From Candidatus Alcyoniella australis (lineage in GTDB: Bacteria; Lernaellota; Lernaellaia; JAVCCG01; Alcyoniellaceae), in assembly GCA_030765605.1 (NCBI GenBank), contig JAVCCG010000098.1:31978-95977 (forward strand): a stretch of DNA of 64,000 nt. The letters are read 5' to 3'. Positions 24,502 to 33,409 of the stretch are shown one piece after another. Both the position numbers and the translations under genes were made by a program. Position 1 is the first letter of the stretch. Every line of letters begins with the position of its first letter. The notes under the pieces were generated by a model that searched no databases, was not told the DNA's origin, and saw only the letters and a program-made list of their open reading frames with translations.

Positions 24502-25712
24502 TGAACGACAAAGCAGCAATCCCGCGGATCGAGGCGACGCGCAAGCTCAAAGAGCTGATGGGCATCTACTATCTCGAGGCCAAGAACGCCGAGTACAACA
24601 ACCAGAAGGTGGCCTGGGTCACCTCCGGCTCGCCGGTCGAGACCTTGATCGCCATGGACGTGATCCCGATCTACCCCGAGAACCACGGCGCGATGATCGG
24701 CGTGACCCGCATGGGCGTCGAACTCAGCGAGGTGGCCGAGGGCATGGGCTACTCGCCGGACCTCTGCTCGTACTTCCGCGCCGACGTGGGCCAGGCCGCA
24801 ACCGGCAACAGCCCCATCGCCGGACTGCCCAAGCCGGACTTCCTCTACTGCTGCGACAACATCTGCTCCACAGTGGTCAAGTGGTACGAGGTCCAGGGGC
24901 GCAAGTACGACGCGCCGGTGTTCTGGATCAACACGCCCTTCGTGCCCGACGAGATCACCCCGGCGCACCGCAGCTACGTGGCCGGCCAGCTCGAACAGCA
25001 GGCCTACGCCATTGCCAAGCTTCTCGGGCGCGAGTTCGACATGGAGCACTTCATCGACGTGCTGCGGCTCTCCGAACAGGCGACCCGCGTGTGGCAGGAG
25101 TGCCTCAACCTCTGCCAACACAAGCCCGCGCCCATGAGCTCCATCGACAGCTTCTTTCACATGGCGCCGATCGTCACTCTGCGCGGCACGCAGAAGTGTC
25201 TGGACTACTACACCATGCTGCGCGACGAGCTGCAGGACCGCATCGACAAGGGGATCGGCACGGTCCCCCAAGAAAAGCACCGGCTGCTGTGGGACAACCT
25301 GCCGATCTGGTTCTGGACCAAGGGGCTGGCCGAGCTGACCAACAGCCTGAGCGCGGTGTTCGTGGTCTGCACCTACACCTCGAGCTGGGATATCGGCGCG
25401 GACACCATGCTCGTGGACGACCCCTGGCAACCGATGGCCGACACCTACCTCTTCCCGTACATCAACCGCGGGATGGAGGTGCGCATCAGAATGCTCGAGA
25501 ACTGGATCAAACAGTTCGACGTGGACGGCCTGGTGTTCCACTCCAACCGCTCGTGCAAAGCCTACACCCTGGGCCAATACGAGCTGGCCAAGCTGGTCAG
25601 CGAGCGCACGGGCAAGCCCAGTCTGGTGATCGAGGGCGACATGTGCGACATGCGGCTGTTCAGCGAAGCCCAGACCGTCACCCGGCTCGAGGCGTTCATC
25701 GAAAGCCTCTAA
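24501..25712 (+). CDS. 2-hydroxyacyl-CoA dehydratase / benzoyl-CoA reductase-type subunit (second of pair)
   Basis: 403 aa, start ATG overlapping the upstream TGA. Family features: ALpha-type opening WVTSGSPVETLIAMDVIPIYPEN, LCSYFRADVG, YCCDNICSTVVKW, and SNRSCKAYTLGQ, which place the cysteine ligands as in BcrB/HgdA/FldB subunits. It should pair with the preceding subunit, each carrying one [4Fe-4S] cluster. Which reaction is catalysed (dehydration or aromatic ring reduction) cannot be decided from sequence; the neighbouring acyl-CoA ligase fits either. The stop overlaps the LarE gene start (TAATG). Confidence 0.82.
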   Translation: MNDKAAIPRIEATRKLKELMGIYYLEAKNAEYNNQKVAWVTSGSPVETLIAMDVIPIYPENHGAMIGVTRMGVELSEVAEGMGYSPDLCSYFRADVGQAATGNSPIAGLPKPDFLYCCDNICSTVVKWYEVQGRKYDAPVFWINTPFVPDEITPAHRSYVAGQLEQQAYAIAKLLGREFDMEHFIDVLRLSEQATRVWQECLNLCQHKPAPMSSIDSFFHMAPIVTLRGTQKCLDYYTMLRDELQDRIDKGIGTVPQEKHRLLWDNLPIWFWTKGLAELTNSLSAVFVVCTYTSSWDIGADTMLVDDPWQPMADTYLFPYINRGMEVRIRMLENWIKQFDVDGLVFHSNRSCKAYTLGQYELAKLVSERTGKPSLVIEGDMCDMRLFSEAQTVTRLEAFIESL

Positions 25713-26530
25713 TGCGTAACCCCGCGGGCCGGATCGTTGCCCTGCGTGAGCAGATCCGCGGACTGGGCTCGGCCCTGATTGCGCTCTCCGGCGGCGCGGA
25801 CTCAGCGCTGCTCGCTGCCCTGGCCGCGGATGAGCTTGGAGAGAGTGCTGCAGCGGCAACCGCCGTGGGACCATTGTTTGCGCAGCACGAGGTCGAGCGC
25901 GCCCAAGGTTTGTGCCGCCGCCTTGGCCTGCGCCACGAGCTAATCGAGTTCGATCCGCTGCACCACGAGGCGTTCGTGCGCAACCCGCCGGATCGCTGCT
26001 TTTTTTGCAAACACGAGATGCTGCGCCTCTGCCGCGAGATGGCCGACCGGCTGGAACTGGAGCACGTGTGCGAGGGGACCAACGCCCAGGAGCTCTCCGA
26101 GCACCGTCCGGGCCTGGCCGCAATCCGCGAGCTTTGCATACAAACGCCACTGCTCGACGCGGGCCTGGACAAGTCCGATGTACGGCGCGCCTTAGCCAAG
26201 TTGGGGCTAAACGACTGGGTCCGGCCTTCATCAACCTGCCTGGCCACGCGCTTTGCCCACGGCATGCCGATCACCCGCGAGGGTCTGCGTCGGGTGGAGG
26301 CCTGCGAGCAGGACCTGGCCCGGATGGGGTTTACAGAGTTCCGCGTGCGACACCACGGCGATAGCGCGCGCATCGAGCTTTGCGAAGATCAACTCAGCCG
26401 GGCCCTGGATCCCAAGCTGCGGCGCGCCATCGTGACTGCCCTGCGCGGCCATGGCTTTTCCTTTGTCAGCCTCGACCTCGAGGGCTTCTCAAGCGGCAAG
26501 ATGGAGCGTAACGCTGACAAAGGGGTGTAA
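25712..26530 (+). CDS. larE: LarE-type ATP-dependent sulfur transferase (three-Cys form)
   Basis: 272 aa. PP-loop SGGADS (26-31) for ATP, then PPDRCFFCKHEM with Cys96 and Cys99, and SSTCLATRF with Cys176. LarE adenylates and thiolates pyridinium dicarboxylate on the way to the nickel-pincer nucleotide of lactate racemase and relatives. Single-Cys LarE sacrifices its cysteine sulfur, while three-Cys versions are known to bind a [4Fe-4S] cluster and act catalytically; this protein has all three. No larB or larC is in the window. It is translationally coupled to the dehydratase subunits, so a different sulfur-transfer role in that pathway is possible. Confidence 0.8.
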   Translation: MRNPAGRIVALREQIRGLGSALIALSGGADSALLAALAADELGESAAAATAVGPLFAQHEVERAQGLCRRLGLRHELIEFDPLHHEAFVRNPPDRCFFCKHEMLRLCREMADRLELEHVCEGTNAQELSEHRPGLAAIRELCIQTPLLDAGLDKSDVRRALAKLGLNDWVRPSSTCLATRFAHGMPITREGLRRVEACEQDLARMGFTEFRVRHHGDSARIELCEDQLSRALDPKLRRAIVTALRGHGFSFVSLDLEGFSSGKMERNADKGV

Positions 26531-26561
26531 CCAACGCCGCGGCGCTGTAATATCTGAGCCC

Positions 26562-29500
26562 ATGGAGTTCACCGGAGAACGGCTGGTCCCAGGCAAGACG
26601 CCGGACCGCGACCTGGAGCGCGAGCATCTGGCGCGCTACATCTTTGCCGCGGGCCTGGCCAAGGGCCGCCGCGTGCTCGACCTGGGCTGCGGCGCAGGGT
26701 ACGGCGCGCAGCTATTGCTCCAATCCGGCGCACAGAGCGTTCTGGGCCTGGACGTCGCATCCGAGGCCGTGGAGTACGCGCGCCAAAATTACAGCGCCGA
26801 TAACCTGCGCTTTGAAATCGGCGACGCCGCGAACCCCGAGATCGAACCACAGAGCTTCGACCTGGTGGTCTGCTTCGAGGTCATCGAACACCTGCTGCAG
26901 CAACGCGAGCTGGTCCAGGCAGCGGCGCGCACCCTGGTGCCCGGCGGACTGTTCGTAGTCTCCACGCCCAACGTCGCGGCCCCCAGCTACGAGGAACACG
27001 ACAATCCGTTCCACGTCAAAGAGCTCAACCGCAAGCAGTTCGACAAGTTGCTGCACGGCGCGTTTCAACACGTCGAACTGCTGGGACAGTCGCGCTTCGC
27101 AGGCCACGCGGTGCTGCCGATTAAGGGCGATGCACAGCCGCGCATCGAGCGCCTCGACCTTAAGCAAAGCGATCTGGAGCCGCTGTACTTCGTGGCGGTC
27201 TGCTCCTCGCGCAAGCTGCCCAAAATCAAGCCGCTGCTGGCGCGCGCGCCGTATTTTGGCAACCTCGACGAACTGCTAAGCCACCTCAAGACGCGCGATG
27301 CGCAGATCGAGCAGCGCGACGAGCGGATCGTCGAGCTACAGGACGAGGTCGGCCGCTCCAACCAATGGGCCCAAGGCCTGGATCAAGACCTCAAGCGCAA
27401 TGAGCGCGAGCTGTCGCGGGCCAAGCTGCGCATCGCGCACCAGAGCGCCGAGATCGAGCGCGTGCGCCAAACCCTGGGCTACCGACTGCACCAAAAGCTC
27501 GCCCCCTGGGCACGCGGCACGCTGACCGTGCTCAAGTTCGCAACGCGGCTGACCGCAGTTGCTTTAGGCCTGGTTCTGGCCGTGCCGCTTGGCGCGCTGG
27601 CGCTGGTGCTGCTCGTACCGCGGCTGCTGCTGGCAATCGGGCTGACGCCGCTGGCGCTATACGTCTGGCTGCGCCTACGCCTGGCCGGAAGTGCTCAGCC
27701 CAAGCCCACGGGGCCCATCGCGCCCGCGCAGCCCATCGAGCCGCAGCGCGACGGGATCAGCGTGATCGTCCCCACCTGGAACGGCCTGGACCTGGTGCGC
27801 GAATATCTACCGGGCGTGGCGCAGGACATCGCGGGCTATGCGTTCGAGGTCGAGCTGATTTTGGTGGACAACGGCAGCGACGACGGCACGGCCCAGTGGG
27901 TTGAGCAGCACTTGCCGCAGGTGCGCGTGCTGCGTTTGGATCGCAACCTGGGGTTCGGCGGCGGTTGCAACGCCGGGGTCGAGGCCGCGCGCTTCGGCAT
28001 CGTCTACATGCTGAACAACGACATGCGGGTCGAGCCCGGATTCCTCGAGCCGACCTGGCAAGCGTTCGAGGATCGCGAGCTGTTCGCCGCCACCAGCCGC
28101 ATCAGCTTTGAGCAGCGCGACGGCGCAGCGCGACGCAGCGAGGAGTCGGGCCTGACTGTTGCGCATTGGCATCGCGGCCTGCTGCAACTGCGGCACCTGT
28201 TCGACAACCAAAGCGACGTTGCGCCCGCGCTCTACGCCGGCGGCGGTTCCAGCGGCTATTGCAAGGCCAAGTTCCAGGCGCTGGGCGGGTTCGACGCGCT
28301 CTACGAGCCGTTCTACGTCGAGGATCTCGACCTGTCGTATCGCGCGTGGAAACGCGGATTCCGCGTGCTCTACCTGCCCCAAAGCGCGGTGGTGCACAAA
28401 CATCGCGGCACCATCGGCAAACACTACAGCCGTGCGCGTCTGTTCGACGTGTTCAGCCTCAACTATTTGCGTTTCACCTGGCGCGACATCACCGGCCGTG
28501 GCGAGCTGCTGCGCCACTGCCTGTGGCTGCCGTGGTCCGCGGCCCGCACGCTTTACGGCCGCAGCTCTCCGGGACAGGGCGTGAGCCTGCGTGCGCTGAT
28601 CGGCGCGCTTAAAGACTTGCCGCAGATCTGCGCCGGTCGAACCCTCGAGTGCAAGGCGGCGGTTGTAAGCGACGATACGGTGCTGCAAATCAGCTCGAAC
28701 CCCCTGGCGTTCCGCGAGCGTTGCGCACGTTTGGCAAAGTCGCCCCATCGCAGCGATAAAAGCGGCGCGCCGATCTTGTTCATCTCGCCCTACTGCCCCT
28801 TTCCGCCAACCCACGGCGGCGCAGTGCGGATGTACAACGTGATGCGCCAGGTGGCCAAGCACCATCCCATCGGGCTGGTCTCGATGATCGAGCACGAGCA
28901 TGAGCGCGACTCGCGCGACAAGCTGCTCGAGATCTGCGACGAGGTGCACTTCATGCTGCGCGGTCAACCCGACCGCATCAGCTGGAGCGATCCGGCCAGC
29001 GTACAAGAGTTCTACAGTGACGAGTTCGCGCGGTTGATCCAGCGTGTGCTGGCCCGCGGCGACTACCGCATTGTGCAGATGGAGTACACGATCCTGGCGC
29101 ACTTCATGCCGCAAGATCCGCGGGTCAAGACCGTGTTGACCGAGATCGATCTGTACTTCGTCAGCTATCTGCGCGCAGCACGCGCGCAACGCGCATTGGG
29201 CAAACGGCTGCTGGGCTTTTACGAGTGGCTGCGGATGTTCCGCTACGAGCTGCGCTGGTGCCGACGCTACGATTTGCTGCTGGCGATGAGCGAACACGAC
29301 CGCGACGTGCTGGCGCAGTACGTGAAGGAAACGCCGATCGAGGTCGCGCCCAACGGCGTGGACGTCGAGGACTTCAAGCTTTTGCCGCGCGAGCCCGACG
29401 GCCCGGAGCTGCTGTTCGTGGGCAACTTCCGTCACGCGCCGAACCTGGACGCCGCGTTGTGGATGGCGCGCGAGATCTTCCCCGAAGTGCGCAAGCGCGT

Positions 29501-29939
29501 ACCCGATGCACGGCTGGCGATCTGCGGACCCAATCCGCCGGAGTCGATCGCGCGCTGCTCAGCCGACGAGGGGATCGAGGTCGCGGGATTCGTGCCCGAC
29601 CTGGCGCCGCGCTACCAACGCGCCGCGTGCTTTGTCGCGCCGATCACCCGCGGCTCGGGCACCAGACTGAAAATTCTCGAGGCGCAAAGTTCGGGCCTAC
29701 CGGTGGTCAGCACAACCCTCGGGGCCGAGGGGCTGGCAATCGAGCACGGCGAAAATTTACTTATCGCCGACAACACCGCAGACTTCGCCCAGGCCTGCGT
29801 GCGGCTGCTGACCGACGAAGCGCTGGCCCTGCGACTGCGTCGCAACGGCCGCGAGCTGGTCGAACGGGTCTACGCCTGGGAGCGAGTCGGCGATAAGCTC
29901 GAGGCGGCCTACGCGCGGCTGCTGGAGGAGGACCGATGA
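26562..29939 (+). CDS. Three-domain fusion: SAM methyltransferase - membrane hairpin - GT2 - GT4
   Basis: 1125 aa from the ATG at 26562. In order: a class I methyltransferase (LDLGCGAGYG, residues 40-48) to about 230; a coiled coil (about 238-305, TRDAQIEQRDERIVEL); two hydrophobic helices (about 325-376); a GT2 glycosyltransferase (about 395-660; ISVIVPTWNG, then NND near 484 and the ED-x-DLSYR segment); and a GT4/GT1-type glycosyltransferase (about 735-1125; FISPYCPFPPTHGGAVRMYN, FVGNFRHAPN, GSGTRLKILEAQ). Likely membrane-bound and acting on a cell-surface polysaccharide or O-antigen. Overlaps the next gene by ATGA. Confidence 0.82.
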   Translation: MEFTGERLVPGKTPDRDLEREHLARYIFAAGLAKGRRVLDLGCGAGYGAQLLLQSGAQSVLGLDVASEAVEYARQNYSADNLRFEIGDAANPEIEPQSFDLVVCFEVIEHLLQQRELVQAAARTLVPGGLFVVSTPNVAAPSYEEHDNPFHVKELNRKQFDKLLHGAFQHVELLGQSRFAGHAVLPIKGDAQPRIERLDLKQSDLEPLYFVAVCSSRKLPKIKPLLARAPYFGNLDELLSHLKTRDAQIEQRDERIVELQDEVGRSNQWAQGLDQDLKRNERELSRAKLRIAHQSAEIERVRQTLGYRLHQKLAPWARGTLTVLKFATRLTAVALGLVLAVPLGALALVLLVPRLLLAIGLTPLALYVWLRLRLAGSAQPKPTGPIAPAQPIEPQRDGISVIVPTWNGLDLVREYLPGVAQDIAGYAFEVELILVDNGSDDGTAQWVEQHLPQVRVLRLDRNLGFGGGCNAGVEAARFGIVYMLNNDMRVEPGFLEPTWQAFEDRELFAATSRISFEQRDGAARRSEESGLTVAHWHRGLLQLRHLFDNQSDVAPALYAGGGSSGYCKAKFQALGGFDALYEPFYVEDLDLSYRAWKRGFRVLYLPQSAVVHKHRGTIGKHYSRARLFDVFSLNYLRFTWRDITGRGELLRHCLWLPWSAARTLYGRSSPGQGVSLRALIGALKDLPQICAGRTLECKAAVVSDDTVLQISSNPLAFRERCARLAKSPHRSDKSGAPILFISPYCPFPPTHGGAVRMYNVMRQVAKHHPIGLVSMIEHEHERDSRDKLLEICDEVHFMLRGQPDRISWSDPASVQEFYSDEFARLIQRVLARGDYRIVQMEYTILAHFMPQDPRVKTVLTEIDLYFVSYLRAARAQRALGKRLLGFYEWLRMFRYELRWCRRYDLLLAMSEHDRDVLAQYVKETPIEVAPNGVDVEDFKLLPREPDGPELLFVGNFRHAPNLDAALWMAREIFPEVRKRVPDARLAICGPNPPESIARCSADEGIEVAGFVPDLAPRYQRAACFVAPITRGSGTRLKILEAQSSGLPVVSTTLGAEGLAIEHGENLLIADNTADFAQACVRLLTDEALALRLRRNGRELVERVYAWERVGDKLEAAYARLLEEDR

Positions 29940-30454
29940 GGTTCCTGCTCTCGCGCGGCGCACAGACCGACGACCCGGGGCGGGTGCTGATCGTGCAGAC
30001 CTGCAACCCCAACCTGCTCGAGTACGTGATCGTTGACGCGCGCAAACGCTGGCCCGGGGCCGATCTGAGCGTGCTGCTACAGCGCGGGATGCGCGAGCAC
30101 GTGCGCCTGCCCCAGGGCGTGCGCGGACTGGACAATCCCGCGGGCGGACATGGGCAGTTCGCGCGCGAGCTGCGCTCCGAGCGCTTTGATCTGATAGCGT
30201 TCAGCGGCGTGCGCGACCCGGGCTATTGGAAACTGCGGCTGCTGCCGTTCTATCTCAACCCGCCGCGGATCGCGCTTTACGATCGCCACGCGCGTCCCGC
30301 TGACCTCGGACTTGCCGGATTGCTCGCAACGTTGCTGGGATCCGTGGGTCCGACCGGCGGCCCCAAGCGCCTGCTGCGCCGGCTGCTCGCGCCGCTGATT
30401 GCGGGCGGGCTGTTGCTCTACCTGTGGTACGAAAGGGCGAGGAGGGCCCGATGA
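29936..30454 (+). CDS. Hypothetical protein with C-terminal membrane helix (172 aa)
   Basis: Starts in the stop of the fusion glycosyltransferase (ATGA) and ends in the start of the nucleotide-sugar dehydrogenase (ATGA), so it belongs to the polysaccharide operon. Residues 17-110 look like a Rossmann-type half (VLIVQTCNPNLLEYVIVDARKRWPGADLSVLLQ) as in GT9/GT-B N-domains, but too short for a whole transferase. Residues 125-165 are hydrophobic and end in a basic tail (RARRAR), suggesting a membrane anchor. No family recognised with certainty. Confidence 0.6.
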   Translation: MRFLLSRGAQTDDPGRVLIVQTCNPNLLEYVIVDARKRWPGADLSVLLQRGMREHVRLPQGVRGLDNPAGGHGQFARELRSERFDLIAFSGVRDPGYWKLRLLPFYLNPPRIALYDRHARPADLGLAGLLATLLGSVGPTGGPKRLLRRLLAPLIAGGLLLYLWYERARRAR

Positions 30455-31752
30455 ACCTGCTGAAAAAAATTGAGAACCGCCAGGCCCGCGTGGGCGTGAT
30501 TGGAGCCGGATACGTCGGCCTGCCGCTGGCCGTGGAGTTTGCCAAGGCCGGGTTCGACACCACCTGCTTCGACGTGGACCCCGACCGCATCGAGTCGATC
30601 AACCGCGGACGCTCGCAGATCCAGGACGTGCCCAGCGCCGATGTGCTGCGGCTCAAACGCGACGGCCTGCTGCGCGCCACCGGCGACTTTGAAGAGCTGG
30701 CCCAGATCGACGCGATCAGCATCTGCGTGCCGACCCCGCTGCGCAAAACCAAGGACCCGGACGTGAGCTACGTGGTGGCCGCGGTGGAGGAGATCGCCCT
30801 GCGCTTCAGCCCGGGCAAGCTGGTGGTGCTCGAGTCCACGACCTACCCGGGCACCACCGACGAGATCCTGCAGCCGGTGCTCGAAAGCTCGGGCCTGGTC
30901 TGCGGCAAGGACTTCCATCTGGCGTTCTCGCCCGAGCGCGTGGACCCAGGCAACCAACAATACAACACCAGCAACACGCCCAAGATCATCGGCGGCGTGA
31001 CCCCGCGCTGCACCCAGGTCGCATGCGCGCTGTACGGCGCGGCGGTCGAGAAGGTTATCCCGGTCAGCTCGACGCGCGCGGCCGAGATGGTCAAGCTTTT
31101 GGAAAACACATTCCGCGCTGTGAACATCGGCCTGGCCAACGAGACCGCGCTGATGTGCGACCGGCTGGGGATCGACGTCTGGGAAGTAATCGACGCCGCG
31201 GCGACCAAGCCCTTCGGCTTCATGCCCTTCTACCCCGGACCGGGCCTGGGCGGCCACTGCATTCCCATCGACCCGCACTATCTGAGCTGGAAACTGCGCT
31301 CGCTGAACTACACCGCGCGCTTTATCGAGCTGGCGGGCGAGGTCAACTCCTCGATGCCGCGCTACGTGGTCGAGCGCTTGGCCGACCTGCTCAACGCGCG
31401 GCGTAAGCCGCTGAACGGCAGCCGGGTGCTGGTGCTGGGCACGAGCTACAAACGCGACGTGTCCGACACCCGCGAATCCCCGGCCCTGGACATTATCAAG
31501 CTGTTGGCCCAACGCGGCACGCTGGTCGCGTATCACGATCCTTTCGTCAAAAGCCTCGATTTGGGCGAGGTCGAGCTGGAGTCGGTGCGGCTAACGCCGC
31601 AGGAGCTGTCTTCAGCCGACCTGACGTTGATCGTAGCCGACCACTCGCGCTTTAACTACAACTCGATCGTGCGCAACTCGCAGCTGGTGCTGGACACGCG
31701 CAACGCCACGCGCAACGTGCGCCGCGGCCGCGACAAGATCGTTTTACTTTAG
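30451..31752 (+). CDS. Nucleotide-sugar 6-dehydrogenase (UDP-GlcNAc/UDP-ManNAc type)
   Basis: 433 aa with GGAGG before the ATG. UDPG/MGDP dehydrogenase family: NAD site VGVIGAGYVGLPLA (13-26), SICVPTPL, VLESTTYPGTT, SPERVDPGN, and catalytic Cys in GLGGHCIPIDPHY. The closest resemblance is to WbpA/TviB-type enzymes that oxidise UDP-N-acetylhexosamines to uronic acids for surface polysaccharides, rather than UDP-glucose dehydrogenase. Context with glycosyltransferases supports a role in polysaccharide synthesis. Overlaps the convergent RluA-family gene by four bases at the 3' end. Confidence 0.87.
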   Translation: MNLLKKIENRQARVGVIGAGYVGLPLAVEFAKAGFDTTCFDVDPDRIESINRGRSQIQDVPSADVLRLKRDGLLRATGDFEELAQIDAISICVPTPLRKTKDPDVSYVVAAVEEIALRFSPGKLVVLESTTYPGTTDEILQPVLESSGLVCGKDFHLAFSPERVDPGNQQYNTSNTPKIIGGVTPRCTQVACALYGAAVEKVIPVSSTRAAEMVKLLENTFRAVNIGLANETALMCDRLGIDVWEVIDAAATKPFGFMPFYPGPGLGGHCIPIDPHYLSWKLRSLNYTARFIELAGEVNSSMPRYVVERLADLLNARRKPLNGSRVLVLGTSYKRDVSDTRESPALDIIKLLAQRGTLVAYHDPFVKSLDLGEVELESVRLTPQELSSADLTLIVADHSRFNYNSIVRNSQLVLDTRNATRNVRRGRDKIVLL

Positions 31753-32483
31753 GCTGAATACTTGCGCAGCATCTTCAGCGCCAGGGCGAAGTCGGCTGCC
31801 TGTGGCGCCTCGAACGCTTGCGGCAGATCGCTTGCGGGCAACTTAATCTCGAGTCGCGCGCAGTGTAGCGCCTGACGGCTGATCAGCGGCCGCTCGGGCC
31901 GTTCGGACTTACTGCGGTAGCCGCGCTTGATCGAGCTGAGCAGCAGTTCGCGTTCGCCGCTGTTGGCCGCGTCGCCCAGCAAAGTGAAACCCGCTGCCGC
32001 CAAATGCTCCCGCACCTGGGTCTGATTTGCTCCGTTGGTCCGGCAGGCGACCATTGCGTGGCGCGCAAAGCGTTCCAAACAGATCATCTGGGTCCGGACA
32101 TCCACGCTCCCGCGCGCTTTCATGGCGCGCAACGGCAGGTCGATGGTCGCGGCCGCGGGCGGCGCGCCGCTGACGATGGCTAGGTAGAGCTCGCCGACCT
32201 GTTGCTCCTGGAACTGCCGCTCGAGAAAACTGCGTGCCTGCTCATGGCGCGCGACGATCGTCACTCCCGACGTCCAGCGCTCGAGCCGGTGCACCGGCAG
32301 CACCTCATAACCCAGCTCGATCTCGATCAGGTCCAGCAGCGTGCCCTCGAGCTTATCGCGTCCCGGATCGCTGAGCAGTCCGGCGTCCTTGTCGGCGACC
32401 ACCAGATCGTCATCGCAGTACAGCAAGCGTATTCCCGGTAACGGCGCAGGCCGCTCGCGCTTAGGCCCCTGTTCGCGAATCAT
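31749..32483 (-). CDS. RluA-family pseudouridine synthase homologue with Asp-to-Glu change at catalytic site
   Basis: 244 aa. Motif I region LVVADKDAGLLSDPG and motif II VHRLERWTSGV are clear, but the residue that is the catalytic Asp in RluA enzymes (HRLD) is Glu68 here; I checked the codon (GAG). Motif III (REHLAAAGFTLLGD) is present. No S4 domain. The enzyme would isomerise uridine in rRNA or tRNA if active, but Glu at this position usually abolishes pseudouridine formation, so the protein may bind RNA without catalysis. Start overlaps the stop of the next RluA gene upstream. Confidence 0.8.
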   Translation of the reverse strand: MIREQGPKRERPAPLPGIRLLYCDDDLVVADKDAGLLSDPGRDKLEGTLLDLIEIELGYEVLPVHRLERWTSGVTIVARHEQARSFLERQFQEQQVGELYLAIVSGAPPAAATIDLPLRAMKARGSVDVRTQMICLERFARHAMVACRTNGANQTQVREHLAAAGFTLLGDAANSGERELLLSSIKRGYRSKSERPERPLISRQALHCARLEIKLPASDLPQAFEAPQAADFALALKMLRKYSA

Positions 32484-33409
32484 GGTTGAGCCGCTCCGAC
32501 CATCGCATGCTTGAGCGCCTCGAAATCCTCGGGGGTCGGGCAGCGAATCTCGAGCGGTACGCCCGAGCGCGGATGGTCGAACTCAAGTCCCGCGGCGTGA
32601 AGCATCGTGCGCGGTGCGCCGCGGCTCTCGCCGTAGAGCGGGTCGCCGACGATCGGCCAACCGGCGTTGGCAAGATGCGCGCGCACCTGGTGCCGCACTC
32701 CGGTGCGCATCACGGCCAAGACAAGGGCCGCACTGACGAAGCTCTCGATCACGTAGACGTCGGTACGCGCCTCGAGCGCAACGCGCGGCGCCTCCTGCGG
32801 GTCGCGCAGTACCCGCACCCGCTGGTTGCCGCGTCCCACGGCCGAGCTGATCGGCCAGGTCAGCCGCGTGTTCTCGGGCTCACCGCGCACCAGCGCCAGG
32901 TACGACTTGGCAATCCGCTTGTACGAAAACAGCGTGCGGAAGGCCTCGAAGGTCTGCTGATCGCGCGCCGCGAGCACCAGGCCCGAGGTATGAAAATCGA
33001 TACGGTTGACCAATCCCGGCTGCTCGGGGCCGAAGCCCACGCCGGACATCTCGGGGTAGCGCGCCAAAATCGTGCCGGCCAGAGTCCCGCGCTCGCCGGG
33101 TTTGAGCGGATGCACGTGCTGGAACGGCGGCTTGTCCACCGCCACGAAGAACTCGTCCTCGAACGCCACGCGCAACGGCATGTCGGGTTCGGGGTCGACC
33201 GCCATGTCCAGGACCGGTGGATCGAGCTCCACCACGTCGCCCGGATCAAGCAACGCGCCCTTGACCTTGCACGGACGGCCGTTGAGCAACACCTCGCCGC
33301 CCTCGATCAATTCACGGGCGTGATTACGGCTCAGATCGTTGATCGCCGCGGCCAGGTAGGCGTCGAGCCGCACTCCTTCGCAGGAACCATCAACAGTCAG
33401 TTTGATCAA
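32480..33409 (-). CDS. RluA-family pseudouridine synthase with S4 domain
   Basis: 309 aa. N-terminal S4-like RNA-binding domain (residues 12-60; LSRNHARELIEGGEVLLNG), then the synthase with VAVDKPPFQHVHP, LVNRIDFHTSGL (catalytic Asp138), SYLALV and the RAHLANAGWPIVGDPLYG motif III. This is a normal RluA/RluD-type architecture for modifying 23S rRNA uridines. The adjacent gene is a diverged copy lacking the Asp. Both ends overlap neighbours by four bases. Confidence 0.88.
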   Translation of the reverse strand: MIKLTVDGSCEGVRLDAYLAAAINDLSRNHARELIEGGEVLLNGRPCKVKGALLDPGDVVELDPPVLDMAVDPEPDMPLRVAFEDEFFVAVDKPPFQHVHPLKPGERGTLAGTILARYPEMSGVGFGPEQPGLVNRIDFHTSGLVLAARDQQTFEAFRTLFSYKRIAKSYLALVRGEPENTRLTWPISSAVGRGNQRVRVLRDPQEAPRVALEARTDVYVIESFVSAALVLAVMRTGVRHQVRAHLANAGWPIVGDPLYGESRGAPRTMLHAAGLEFDHPRSGVPLEIRCPTPEDFEALKHAMVGAAQP

